From positions 806,001 through 870,000 of the forward strand of contig JBLWGC010000230.1 in assembly GCA_048772705.1 (NCBI GenBank): a DNA stretch of 64,000 nt, given 5' to 3'. The stretch's first letter is position 1. Each line of letters begins with the position of its first letter. This DNA is from Leidyana gryllorum EB-2025a. Taxonomy: Eukaryota; Apicomplexa. Shown piece by piece: positions 12,088-22,870 of this stretch. The notes beneath the pieces are model-generated. The model was given only the letters and a program-made list of their open reading frames with translations, ran no database searches and was not told the origin of the DNA. The position numbers and the translations under genes were made by a program.

Positions 12088-12409
12088 ACTGAATTGCGGC
12101 TCAAAACCCTTGCTGTCCGCTGTTCTCTCAGTACCCAAAAATCTGATCCTTCCGGCCCTGTCGGTGTCTCAAACTAATGCAATGAATGGTCTCCTCTAGC
12201 GTTCGAGCATCTAAATTGAGTCCCGCAGAGTCCGTCTCCACGTGTGCACACGATTTCCGAGTGGCGCCGAACATGAGGTGATGAAGCTGAATACTATTAT
12301 CGCTGCACTCTACTGGCTTGGATGGCTGTGGGAGGACCGAACATGGTTTTGCTCGGCCGAACCGTAAGTTTCCGGGTGCCCAATTTTGTATGCACTAGAT
12401 TAGAGTGAG
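12088..12409. promoter_or_regulatory. Divergent intergenic region
   Basis: These 322 bases separate the start codons of MORN protein B (-) and the Gly/Ser repeat protein (+), so they must hold both promoters. I see no TATA-like box, RNA gene or repeat, only a short palindrome CGTGTGCACACG near 12241. It is one of the longest gene-free stretches in the window. Confidence 0.5.
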
Positions 12410-15400
12410 ATGGGGAACACAGCAAACTACGAAGAAAGGCAACAAAAGAACGAAGACACCACAAACCTCTCTCAAAACGTAAGTCCCCACTGAGACTCTC
12501 CCAGATTCCCGCAATAGGCAGAAGAAGGCGGAGAATGCACGAACTGCACAGTGAGTTTTGCTAGTCAGGCTTTTATCACAGATCGACTGCAGAACGAAGA
12601 AATCCAACACCCCCGTACCCGCGAAAGAAGTCAACAAGAAGTGAGACAGACTGCAGCATCGGACGTGACTTCTGTTCGTAGATCCAATGCCCCCGCATCA
12701 ATGCCAGACGAAAACTCCGTCATTCAGGCAGCCTCACATAAAAAGTGAGTTATTGTGAGAGTAGTCTTTCTTAGTCGTCCAACTCAGATCTGGAACTACT
12801 AAGGCCCAGAAGGTGAAGAAAGACAAAGAACCTGCGCAGTGAGTCAAAGATCTACCAAAACGATCACACCTGATTTAGGAAGACCGCAGTCCATCTTCAA
12901 GTTCCGCCTGCGAAGTGAGTCATTCAATAGCTTCTGTGTGTGAAGCGATCGGCACTAGGGGGTCAGTCAGTGGCACAGCCGCGGTGGCTACTCCGGTTGC
13001 ATCGGCAAAAGGTAACTCTTTATTTAGCCATCTCAATTCCATCCAACTTCAGGCTCAGTTGGAACTACGCAACTAACTGCAGCTGAAGTTGCAGCACCCA
13101 AAGGGGGGATCGGAGGGGCCAATAGGGTCTCCGCTCAGAATGAAGCCGCAATAGGGCGTCATGGTCAGGCGTCAAGTTCACTTCATGCTGGCAAAGCCGC
13201 CAAAGGTAGCACTGCAGGGAGTTCCCTTACAGTCTTGGAACCAGTCTCAGCTAGTGGAAATCAGCAAGGTGGGACGCAATAGTCAAGTACAACCAAAATG
13301 CAGCTGCCGCAACAGGCTTGGTTTCTACCAATCACGGAACTTCCCATGCCACTGGATCGCACAGTGGCAGCACAGTTGGGCATGGCGGGCTCGCGAAATC
13401 CTCTGCAAGTAAGTCACATGAACTGCTGAGCCTCACAGGATGTAGGTGGTGCTGGGACCGTGACGGCCCACGGTGCCGGCCATCATACACCGGGCAGCGT
13501 GAACGGGTCCACGTCCCACACGCAAATGGCGCCTCAAGCTACAGGAGGCGTGGCCGGCTCCACTTCGTCAGCACTGACGGGTCAATCGAGTCAGGGCGTG
13601 GTGGGCGGTACCTCGAACCTTCATACGAACGGGGGCGCGTCAACAGGACAAGCCGGAGGTGTATCTCTACAAGCCCAGCAGCTTTCCCAGGCCAATGGTG
13701 GCGTTGGTGGGATAGCAGCAGGGCAGCAAAGTGGTACACTGTCTGGAGGGACGGTCGCAGGTACGCGCATATATGTGAATGAGAAGAAGGTACTGTCGAT
13801 CATGCAGGGGTGACTGGACTTGAGGATCAATTGCATGGGGCGAGCGGAAAATATCTTGGAGTCGAAACGGAATTGGACTTAGGCAGGACCGGGGCCGCAG
13901 GCTCTCTTGACGGTGCCGCGGCCCATCATGGAGTCTCATCCGGCGCAGCCGGAGGTGGAACCGCTGGGGTTGGAAGCAGCCTTCTAACCGCATCTGGAGC
14001 CGCCGGCGGATCAGCCACTGGAGCGGCCTCAGACTTCACTAGCCCATCTGGGATCGCGGGCGGGTCGACTGGAGGAGTCAATTCGCAATTTGGCGGCACG
14101 CCCGGAACAGCTGGCGGGTCGACTGGAGGAGTGAATTCGCAATTTGGCGGCACGCCCGGAACAGCTGGTGGATCGACTGGAGGAGTGAATTCGCAATTTG
14201 GCGGCACGCCCGGAACAGCTGGTGGATCGACTGGAGGAGTGAATTCGCAATTTGGCGGCACGCCCGGAACAGCTGGTGGATCGACTGGAGGAGTGAATTC
14301 GCAATTTGGCGGCACGCCCGGAACAGCTGGTGGATCGACTGGAGGAGCTTCGTCCGACTTTGCTGTGGCATCTGGGCCGTCGGGAGGCTCTGTAGGCGGT
14401 GTCAACAATGCTTTCTCCGCGTCACCTGGTATGGCTGGTGGTAGCACCGGAACATACCATGTCGCCAACGAGGCTGGCAAACAGGCAGCGGGCAGTGTTG
14501 GAGGATACGAAGTGGTAAATCAAGCAACTTCTCAAGCCCACGGGTCGGTTGGGGGTTACGAGATCACAGGTGAGTCTTATCATCCGGCCGGCAGCTCAAG
14601 CGAGTTTCATAGATCCGAATCTTATGCCATATGACTACGAGGGTGAAATTGAACTCCCCCCCGAAGAGTTCCCGGAGGAGTTTCAGGCCCGCCCCCCTGC
14701 GCGTAAGTCGAACCCACCCTGAATGAGCCATGATCTCTGTTGTGTCATTGCAGAGGCGGTAGAAGTACCTCACAACGGCCGGCCTCCACCTCAAGACTTC
14801 ATCGAAGAGTTTCCAGCTGAGCCACTGCAAGGTGGTCATGGAGGCGTCACGGGCGACTTCACTGGTTCGGAAGAGCCAGTACGTGGTGGTAATGGCGGTG
14901 TTACCAGTGACTTCCTCACGCCAGAGAATGCTGGTGGAGGAACAGGATATGCTCAGGGAGAACATACCACATCAGATAACCCCGTCAGGGGTAACGTTAT
15001 GGGTGTGGAGCTGACCCGACCGGAGTCGGAGCGACTCTATGAAACGCCAGGCGACTTTGAGCTCGACGAGTTCCTTCCACCGCCAGAAGAAACGCCTCGC
15101 ATAGTTGAGGAGCCACATTATGCTGAAGAGCATGAGTAGGTACCATTTTTGACCAACATTCACGTCCATACGCAGGGAGCCCGAGCACAACCATGAGGTG
15201 TTTGACGTGGATCTTTACCGTCGGGTACCAGTGGAGTCTGAATCTCCCCCGGAGTTTCACGAACCAGAGGTGCCCGCCCTACCAGAGCTTGAAGAGCCAT
15301 CACCTGTTCCTCCACTTCCGGAACTTCCCGAAGCACCGCGCCCCTTAGAAGAGGAATATCCAGAAGAGGAGGAAGAAGAAGAAGAGGAGGAGCCTGAGGA

Positions 15401-15925
15401 GGAAGAACCAATGAAGGAAGTGCCCGATATTGCGGTGCCTGTCGAAGAAGAAGAAGAGGAAGAACCGCCTGAGGACGAGGACGAATTCGAAGAATTCCCT
15501 CCAGCGAAGGTCCATGAGCCAAAAGAGCCCCATTATGCGATACAAGAGCCGTAAGTCGGAACCAAATTAACGCAAAGCATGTCCGTTGTTGCAGACCGCG
15601 AGAACCCGCTCATATTCCAATGCTGCCAGCAGAGAAGAACGTTCCACCAGAGCCTTGCCCTCCGGAAACACCAGCTCCGGCTGCCCCAGTTCAGGTGATC
15701 CCCCCGGCGCCCCCTCAGCCGATAATAATCCATTCTGGTTGCGCTAACTGTGGCGGGGGAGGCTCATTGATTCCAGTGCCATGGCCAATGCCCATGACGC
15801 AACATTTGCGTCATAGACACAGGTGTATCTGCCAGACGATGCATTGTCATGAGTGTCACGATGCCTACGGAATCGGGGAAGCCGGACTTGGGCCGATGGA
15901 GGAGGCTGAGTTGGAGGTTGAGTGA
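12410..15925 (+). CDS. Gly/Ser/Thr repeat protein with an acidic Pro/Glu tail and a Cys/His-rich end
   Basis: About fifteen short exons join in frame from MGNTANYEER at 12410 to a stop at 15923-15925, giving roughly 950 residues. The first part is Ala/Ser/Lys-rich. The middle is Gly/Ser/Thr/His-rich, with variants of GGSTGGV and including five 54-base tandem units (14059-14328). Next come Glu/Pro-rich segments (PPEEFPEEF, YPEEEEEEEE). The C-terminus contains CANC and a cluster of His and Cys (HRHRCICQTMHCHECH) that could bind metal. The start Met-Gly-Asn is a possible but weak myristoylation signal. I saw no signal peptide, membrane span or enzyme motif. Composition and repeats suggest a structural or surface-layer protein; no family was recognised. 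Exon joins were chosen because each keeps the low-complexity frame open across a GT-AG intron. Confidence 0.7.
14059..14328. repeat. Five 54-bp tandem repeats (18-codon unit)
   Basis: Units begin at 14059, 14113, 14167, 14221 and 14275, each exactly 54 bases and nearly identical. They encode GGSTGGVNSQFGGTPGTA. A sixth, diverged copy starts at 14329. The near-identity implies recent expansion or homogenisation, so copy number probably varies between strains. Confidence 0.95.
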
Positions 15926-15933
15926 TTTTTTCG

Positions 15934-16549
15934 ATGTCCATGGTCACTGTACAGTTGTGGAACAAGATTTGTCGTGAGATGGGCGAGCTGGGGCAGGCCA
16001 GCCTAGCGCTATTGAAGGAGGGTATTGCCAGCCGGGAACGCTGTTTGGCGGCATATATGGCTTGCGGTGGCGGGGTAGTGGGGAGCAAGTGCGAGGTGGA
16101 AAGGTTGGCAAGTCGCGAGCTGTGTCTGAAGTGTGGAGGGGACGCCATCCGGCCACATTTGCGGGCTGCTCAGCAGTTGTTAGACCGTTTAAAGAGTGTC
16201 CAAGCGGAGAGTTGGGTTAGAATGTTTGTGGGAATGGAGGAAGCACAATTGAGTTGGCGGATCAGTGAAGCTCAGACGATGTTGGAGGTGATGTTGGAGG
16301 CGGTGCGTGAGTGTGTGGAAGGTGAGGAATATCTGTGGCGTCTGCGTGATGGGTACTGGAGTGGCGGTGAAGGATTGCTGAGCGAGATGGCCTGTCGAAT
16401 GGAGGATCTGGGCGAGAGTCAGGTGTGTTTGCTATATCTATGTTTGTTGCCCGAATTGAGGGTTTTGTTTTGTTCTTCAGAGAGAGTATATATGCAGAGT
16501 GAACAACAAGCTACTAGGTTTGAGTCCTCAGGAGATGTGTTGCAGCTGA
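15934..16549 (+). CDS. Small helical, Cys-rich protein, unrecognised
   Basis: The ATG at 15934 (MSMVTVQLW) lies 8 bases after the stop of the preceding gene. The protein is about 190 residues, mainly helical, with scattered cysteines (CREM, CLAAYMACGG, CLKCGG). A GT-AG intron of 58 nt (about 16423-16480) joins to an exon ending CRVNNKLLGLSPQEMCC, with its stop at 16547-16549. Without splicing the frame would run to 16575. I recognise no family. Its 3' end overlaps the 3' end of the opposite acetyltransferase gene by about 20 bases. The tight head-to-tail spacing suggests it shares transcription with the repeat-protein gene, which is an inference. Confidence 0.55.
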
Positions 16550-17718
16550 TCAGCACTACGAGTGTGTGTGTCTAGAGGGGGTGGAGACCGGGTGAAGTTG
16601 TAGGGGGCTTCCAATACGGCGCGTCGAGCGAGGCGATCGGTCAATCTGTGCAGTACCGAGCAGTAGGTGGGAGCGAACCAGACGGCCAGATTGGCGTGAT
16701 AGAGTTGCTCATAGAGTTGATAGTAATTCTAAGAGGGTGATGAGGCGGAGGATGAGGAGGGGCTTTTGGTTACCTCTAGATGGGCCACTATCAAGAAGCC
16801 GTTCCTTTTGTACATGGTGATGGCGGTCTCGTTGTAGCTGGCAACGTGTAGCATGAGGAACTGCGTGTGATGATTGAGCGGGAAGTGAGATTTGAGGGGG
16901 ACATTTACCTTTCTGCCTCGTTTCATGACCTCCTCTTTGGTGACATTGAGTAGTGCGGTTGCGAGTCCTTTACCTCTTACTTCCTCTGCGACCCCGAGTG
17001 TGAGTATATAGGCAGCTACGTCTCTAAGTGAGTCGAAGAGTTGTTCAGGCCAGTAGTCCAGCATGGAAGCGATGACGTGGTCGTAGTGGTCAACTATGTC
17101 ATTCATGGTGGGGCTCTCGACGTCGAGTGCATAGGCGTCAGCGTTGAGAAGAGACCAAAGTCTCCGGAGAGTTTCGTATTTCAGAACAGCGCAGAGGTCC
17201 TACTACAAAACATGCATTTGGAGGCAATGTATGTGTCCGCTCACGGTGGTCTGAAGATTGCTGGTGAAGCTGACAATACTCAAGCCAACAATAGGGTCTG
17301 CGGGGAGGGGTGGTTCCGGTCTGGGGGTTAACCAGAAGTTCCAGGAGCCAAACCACGAAGCATTCTGAGCCCCATTATTTTGGAGTAGTGACTCGGGTGG
17401 GTTGTTGGCGGTTGCAGGCGGCGGCTGCTTATAGACACAAGCCATACTGAAGTATTCTGTCCCGACAGCGGCATTGAAGAACTGTTCGTCATAGTTGACG
17501 GGAAACCACTCTTTGTGGAGGGCTTTTATAGTTTCCGAATCTTCCGAGTTCAGAAGGCGAAAGTAGAAATCGCTGGAGGGATCTACAGTGTTGTTGGACG
17601 TGAGGACGAGTCGGGAGGTGTTCAGTAAATGGGGTTGCTTTATAAGTCGCCTCCAGGGTGCCAGGAGGGGGGGCGGCTCTCGACCCTTGGGAATGGCAGA
17701 AGATGTATTCTGCAACAT
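16528..17718 (-). CDS. NAA60: NAA60-like N-alpha-acetyltransferase (GNAT fold)
   Basis: The N-terminal part carries FRLLNSEDSETIKALHKEWF and PVNY, matching the start of NAA60/HAT4 (LRxLxxxD...WFPxxYP). After a 45-nt intron the acetyl-CoA-binding block appears: AAYILTLGVAEEVRGKGLAT (compare the R/Q-x-x-G-x-G/A motif), then LMLHVASYNETAITMYKRNG, the β5-α4 part of the GNAT fold. The last exon begins NYYQLYEQLYHANLAVW and ends at 16528. NAA60 acetylates N-termini of membrane proteins exposed to the cytosol at the Golgi; that role is inferred by family. A Pro/Asn-rich insertion of about 40 residues follows the first strand. The gene is divergent from eS24, 85 bases away. Confidence 0.85.
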
Positions 17719-17803
17719 CGTTTTGTATCAATAAGAACGTGAGACGTCCCAAAAAATTTACGAACTCCGCTTGTTGTGAGTCGCCCCCAGCCTCGCCGCG
17801 AAC

Positions 17804-18275
17804 ATGTCTGATTATACGCTGCGAGTGCGCAAATTTATGCCCAATGTGCTCCTTCAGCGCAAACAGTTCCATATCGAGGTAAGCGCACCTATACTATCCA
17901 TTTCCCTCATATCTTTTCGCTACACAGATAATTCATCCCGGTCAAGGCACTGTGCCCAAGCAAACCATCCGTGAGCAATTGGCCAAGATTTACAAAATCA
18001 ACGATGTGAACCGCGTTGTTGTCGGTGGATTCGCTGTCGCCTTCGGTGGCGGCCGCTCTACTGGCTTTGGCCGCATCTACGATTCTGTGAACGCCGCCAA
18101 GAAGTTCGAGCGCAACTACAGACTCGCCCGTCTTGGTATCTGCGGCACCAAAACCGAGGAGGCCCAGGCTGCTGGCAAGCCCCTGGTCACTCGCAGAGCC
18201 AAGAAAGACATCAAGACCCGCAGAGCTAAGGTCCGCGGCACTGCCAAGACCAAGGTCTCTGGTGGCAAGAAGTAG
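17804..18275 (+). CDS. RPS24: 40S ribosomal protein eS24
   Basis: MSDYTLRVRKFMPNVLLQRK begins at 17804; a 49-nt intron (17879-17927) follows the codon for Glu25. The second exon gives IIHPGQGTVPK, REQLAKIYK, VVVGGFAVAFGGGRSTGFG, RIYDSVNAAKKFE and a basic C-terminus with RAKVRGTAKTK, all hallmarks of eS24. The length of about 140 residues is normal. It belongs to the small ribosomal subunit. The sequence CCCCCAG lies 14 bases before the ATG and would make a good cis or trans splice acceptor for the 5' leader. Confidence 0.97.
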
Positions 18276-18562
18276 ACACCACACACCATACTCGTGGACG
18301 TTTTTGCGTGCCGCTTGGGGGGCCCGATTAACAACGAAACCATTCACACTAAGTTCGGAATCTTCTCTTCTTGTGATTTGGTCAATCACCAACTCAACTC
18401 AACTCACACAGTGCCATTATGCCATAACACACGCACACACACACACGCGTGCGCGGCAAGGAGACACACACATAATCATCTATGTGTGTGTGTTTGAGCA
18501 CATACCCCGTTGCTTTCGTGCTAGCACAATCAAACCACTTCTGGGAGTACCAAAAAAACGTT
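18276..18562. other. Intergenic region with CA/TG repeats
   Basis: The region lies between the convergent ends of eS24 and the next minus-strand gene. It holds (CA)n near 18423-18440 and (TG)n near 18483-18495, which could pair as a hairpin and serve as a 3' end signal. No coding sequence is evident. Confidence 0.4.
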
Positions 18563-21426
18563 TCAATGTGAAGCTCGATAGCCGCGGGGGGAGAGTGAGC
18601 CGGAGCCGTACACCCCGCGGGCCAGTGCTCCGAGATCAGTCACTGTGTAAGTGGTACCATCTGGTATTACTATGGGGTCAGTATCTGTTTCACACAAACC
18701 TTGTGCGCAATTATTCCGATCCCGCCCGCACACCTCTACCTCTTCTTTGTCTCGCAGCATCGATCGGCAGAATCGAATCTTGTTTAGTTCATTGCTGACC
18801 AGCATGTTCGATCCCGTCATGCTTAATGGAAGGATCGGCAAGTCGTCTGCAGTGTACCGGCCTGGAGGCACTTGATCACAATGGATCCGCCCCAGATAGT
18901 GCTTTCCGATAATGGCTGGTCGTCGTGGCCGTGGCATACTTGCTGGTCCTCCGCGGGTCATCCTCATGATGATGTGTTTAGTTTCCTTTGACGGTGCCAA
19001 CACCCCATGGCACCAATCACAATTCAAATGTAATATGCCTAATTGGAAGACCGATGGGCACTGGCTGCATTTTTTCCCTCACCTCCATATTCGTAGAGAG
19101 CACGGAGCAGTTCATAGACCGCACGACCACGAGGGTCGGCCGCATTGTCGATGTCGAATACGATCTGGTGCTGTCGACCTGGATCGGCGCGGGAGAAGCA
19201 GGATCGTGGCCATTCGGCCACAGCACCAAACGGATATGCGCCATAGAACATACTATGAAGGGGGGAGTTATTGGAAGGCACAGCTGGGCGAAGAGAGTGT
19301 CTCACCGCGCGAACGACTCGTCATATGAGACCCGAAGATTTGCACCGTGCGCAGCAGTGAAGAGAATTCCAAGATCTTGGCCCCCGACGGTAAATCCGCG
19401 TTCCACATCGAAAATCCAGGTGCCCTTTTGTCTCCCATTCCGATCGGCAATGTCCGCCATGAACAGATTATTGCCAAGAAATAGCCCCGCACCAGATACG
19501 CCTAATCGAAAATGCTCATCAGACTCCTCTGGAATTTGACTGTAACCGTTGACGAACATTTTCTCCGTCACTTCGTCGCTCGCACACCCATCTGCCTTGA
19601 ACTGCAGTTGCACGCACTTGTGACCACAGACACACACACACAAACTGCCAATGACTCACCACCACAGTAGTCAACCGGTGTGGAAGGATAACGGTCATAT
19701 CATTGAACTCTGAAGGTACGGCTGAGGATCGGCACCAGTCAATCGTTTCCCACGCTCCCTTGACCAACGCAGCAACTGGTACCTAAGAGAGAGTGCGAGA
19801 ATCGGTCTCTGACGACGGCTGGCCACCAACCTCTCCAGCGATCCACGCGTCTCCGCAGCAGCGACTGGCCACTTTCCGCAGCTCGAGGGCGCCCAGAGCC
19901 GACAGGTCAGCGTTCGGGGCGAGGGACGCATGGCGATCAAGCGGTTGCGATATTCCGCGCCAGTAGGCTACGAGGTCCCACAGCCACCCGGCAAATCCAC
20001 GGTTTATAGTTTCATTTATGAATGGGTTTGCTTCAGGCGAGTTAGTAAACGATAGCGTCACGGGGGATGTTGGTGACGACCGTTTGTTGGCGTAGCATCC
20101 CAATTGGTAAAGCCACGAGGCCTCAATCATGTCCGGAACGGGTGCCCAAGTGAGACCAACAGCGGCCAAGTAGGCCGCGTAGGCCTGCCACCAATCATAG
20201 CCGTGGATGCTCACCCCCTTACCTCAGCCAGGTGGTCTGGTCGGGATCCCAGCAACCGCCAGGCCGCTTCCCAAGGACATCCCAAGCGTGTGGCCGGAGG
20301 ATTATTGTGTTCAGTCGCACATGCTACAGATGACGTGGCGGTCGTACTGTGCCCCGTACTTTCTGCAGTACTTCGAGGCGAGGGTGGAGCAGACGAAATA
20401 GGTATCACTAAATGGAAACTTCGTGTGTCGCGTTGTTCCACCAGACGGGTGAAGAGCATTGCCGACTCAAGCCCTTCAATTGTAGCGAATAACCACCGGA
20501 GTTCATTAAGTCGGGTGGGCGCCACATCGTTGATCTGCTCACCATCCGGTCAATTATTGTATACAATCATTCAATTGCTCAATAGTCACCGACCAATAAA
20601 TTTATCTTCTTCGGGTCCTCCTGAGACCCATAGGTCGCTGGTATCAGTTTACAGGCTGGAACACGGGGCCACTCCGTTCCTGCAGTCTCTGAGGCCGCTT
20701 TCGTCGTCCTCGCAGTTTCCATCTCCACTAGAAACTCGTTTCTAAGGCGAGGCCGCACTGTCAGCGGAGCCTCGGATCGCTGCTGAGCCTCCAACTCAAT
20801 GGCTCGACTCAGCATTACCTGCAGCCCGCATCACTCCGACCCTCCACGCGAGATTGATCAATCAATCAATCAATCCATCTCATCAAAAACATGTACAATC
20901 AGCCCACGCCCAACAAGGAATACAGAGGCCACTTCCAATCACCGAAAGATATAACGTTGGACTCAAAATACATCAAGATTGCCGCCCTGCTTGCCTCCGA
21001 GACGCCGTCCACACACACATATGTACACACAAAGCGCATGCACGATGACTGCTCATTCCACACAGCACAGACAGCACCAGAAGTGAGCAAATGCAATAGT
21101 ACCTCAGACAGGCTGAAAGGAGTGGCAGTAGGATCAATGACGGGGTAAGAATTCGATGAAGCAGAATCCTGTGTAATACGAGCAGGAGGACTCGGTTTTC
21201 TGACGAGTTTGAAGTGACGACACGAGAATGTCGTTGTCATGATGCTCGGAGAGTCGGTTTGATAAACCGATCTCCCGCCGTTGGGCATAACCGTCCACTG
21301 GAAGGCTGCCAATGTAGAGAATGCGAAAGATTGACTGAGCATGTAAAGTCGCCCATTTTCATATGGTCGCTCGTCGCTGGGGGAGCTGACCAACACTGCT
21401 TCTTGATGAAGTGGCAACGCAGCCAT
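18563..21426 (-). CDS. Unrecognised multi-exon gene
   Basis: Several minus-strand exons keep an open, protein-like frame. The first (ATG at 21426, MAALPLHQEAV) contains a stretch like the start of a GRAM/PH fold (YENGRLYMLSQSFAFST), but this is weak. An intron of about 310 nt carrying (TG) and (ATCA) repeats leads to LSRAIELEAQQR. Later exons read RLNELRWLFATIEGLE, AYAAYLAAVGLTWAPV, GLFLGNNLFMADIADRNG and a Cys-containing C-terminal part. Introns around 20550, 20225, 19790, 19660, 19310 and 19010 are plausible GT-AG pairs. No family was recognised. It could be two genes. The end at 18563 is the last stop reached by a coding-like frame. Confidence 0.4.
20852..20874. repeat. (ATCA)n microsatellite
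   Basis: About five tandem ATCA units lie inside the long intron of the minus-strand gene. A similar run occurs at 38575-38596. Confidence 0.8.
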
Positions 21427-21526
21427 ATTCACCCGGGATTAATGCAGACTGCGAACAAATAATGAGGAGGTGGCTCCTCTCACCGGTACCGAAAAAAATC
21501 GCTAGGCACTCGTGTTTTTTGACGCT

Positions 21527-21888
21527 ATGCCACCTCTCAACTTTGTTGTCAAACCGATCCCACTAACGAAAGAAAACAACAAAGTCGAAGCGAAGGGACC
21601 CTCAGACGATACCTTGCCATGGCTCAAAGGTACGCTACCGCCCCGTGCTGCTGTTCACAACCTGCTGGGACCACAGACCGAAATATCAGACGCGAGCTCG
21701 CTAGTCTCCCACCACAATCAGGACACAGAGTGACTCGTCAGAAACGTCTCATCCTCAAAGGCCCATCGTCAGCTGACAGGACTACCACAGACACAGATAA
21801 ACCATCGAGTCAGAAACAACAGCTAATCAAAGTCAAACGTGTGCAAGATGCCAAAATGATCGCTCGCAAACGCGGCAAGAAAGCCTAA
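21527..21888 (+). CDS. Small basic protein, unrecognised
   Basis: The ATG at 21527 opens MPPLNFVVKPIPLTKE. A GT-AG intron of 46 nt (about 21630-21675) joins PWLK to DRNIRRELASLPPQSG, and the protein ends in a Lys/Arg-rich tail (KMIARKRGKKA). It has about 105 residues, is strongly basic and largely disordered, as expected of a nucleolar, ribosomal or DNA-binding accessory protein, but no family was recognised. It is the first of eight co-directional genes. Confidence 0.6.
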
Positions 21889-21985
21889 GTCACCCCGGAC
21901 CCCACTGAGACAGAGGCGCAATACATCACAATCTACTCACCTATAAATAAATTTTATCAGCTCCTCCTACACAAAAGTCGCCAAC

Positions 21986-22708
21986 ATGACGGAACAGCTC
22001 ACTGAGGAACAGATCGCTGAGTTCAAGGAGGCCTTCACTCTTTTTGATACTGATGCCGACGGAAGTGAGTAACCAGGTGGCTCTTCATGCTGCTACACTC
22101 TCTTCTTCTTCCTCCCAGACATCAGTACCAAGGAGCTGGGTACCGTCATGCGGTCACTGGGACAAAACCCAACTGAGGCAGAGCTGCAAGAGATGATCAA
22201 TGAGGTGGATAGCAATGGGTCTGGGACCATCGACTTTCCCGAGTTCCTCATGCTGATGGCCCGGAAAATGAAAGATACAGATACCGAAGAAGAGCTGATT
22301 GAAGCTTTCAGCGTCTTCGATCGTGAAGGAAACGGTAAGGCACCACCTCCACGTTCTGCGTAAAATCAGTGGCTACTTGTTCTACATTATGGCCCTCGGA
22401 ATGTCTCGGTGTGATGGAAAGAAAGCTCGCGTGTGCACGCGCGTGTGCGTACACGATGGATTAGTTGATTGATTTATCGTGGGTGTGGATGAAATGGTCG
22501 AATGTTCGGATGTAAAGGTGTGATTGGCCTCACAATGACTGGTTGTGTTTCAGGTGTAATCGCAGCGCAAGAGCTGCGTCATGTCATGACCAACTTGGGG
22601 GAAAAGCTAACCGATGAGGAGGTTGATGAAATGATTCGGGAGGCAGACATTGATGGAAACGGACAAATCTGCTACTCGGAGTTCGTCAAGATGATGATGG
22701 CCAAGTGA
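21986..22708 (+). CDS. CAM: Calmodulin
   Basis: Three exons encode a full-length calmodulin of about 149 residues: [20 protein letters not shown], then four EF-hands with loops [36 protein letters not shown] and [12 protein letters not shown]. All keep the acidic calcium ligands at positions 1, 3, 5 and 12. It ends MMMAK, the usual C-terminus. Introns lie at 22065-22118 (54 nt, inside the first calcium loop) and 22335-22553 (219 nt, inside the third loop). The long intron contains a GC-rich alternating purine-pyrimidine palindrome (near 22430-22455). As the universal calcium sensor it activates kinases, phosphatases and channels. Confidence 0.98.
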
Positions 22709-22870
22709 TAAATAAGCGTACCTGTGTTTTTGGGCAGGCCTGAGTCTGGACAGTGTTGGAGGCGAACTGCCAGTCTTTTAGACCGTTTTTGTTCATCATT
22801 CGACCTTCCACTTTGAAATCACACAGACGCACCTATACATAATCGTTCTCCGTGCGCAAAGTATTCATAG

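Noticed and set aside
14059-14328. Regular repeats that could suggest a CRISPR array
   Set aside because: The units are contiguous with no spacers and lie in a eukaryotic coding frame.
13926-14480. 184-codon minus-strand reading frame rich in Pro, Val and Cys
   Set aside because: It is the mirror of the Gly/Ser/Thr repeats on the + strand; it has the same 54-base period and no splice or start context of its own.
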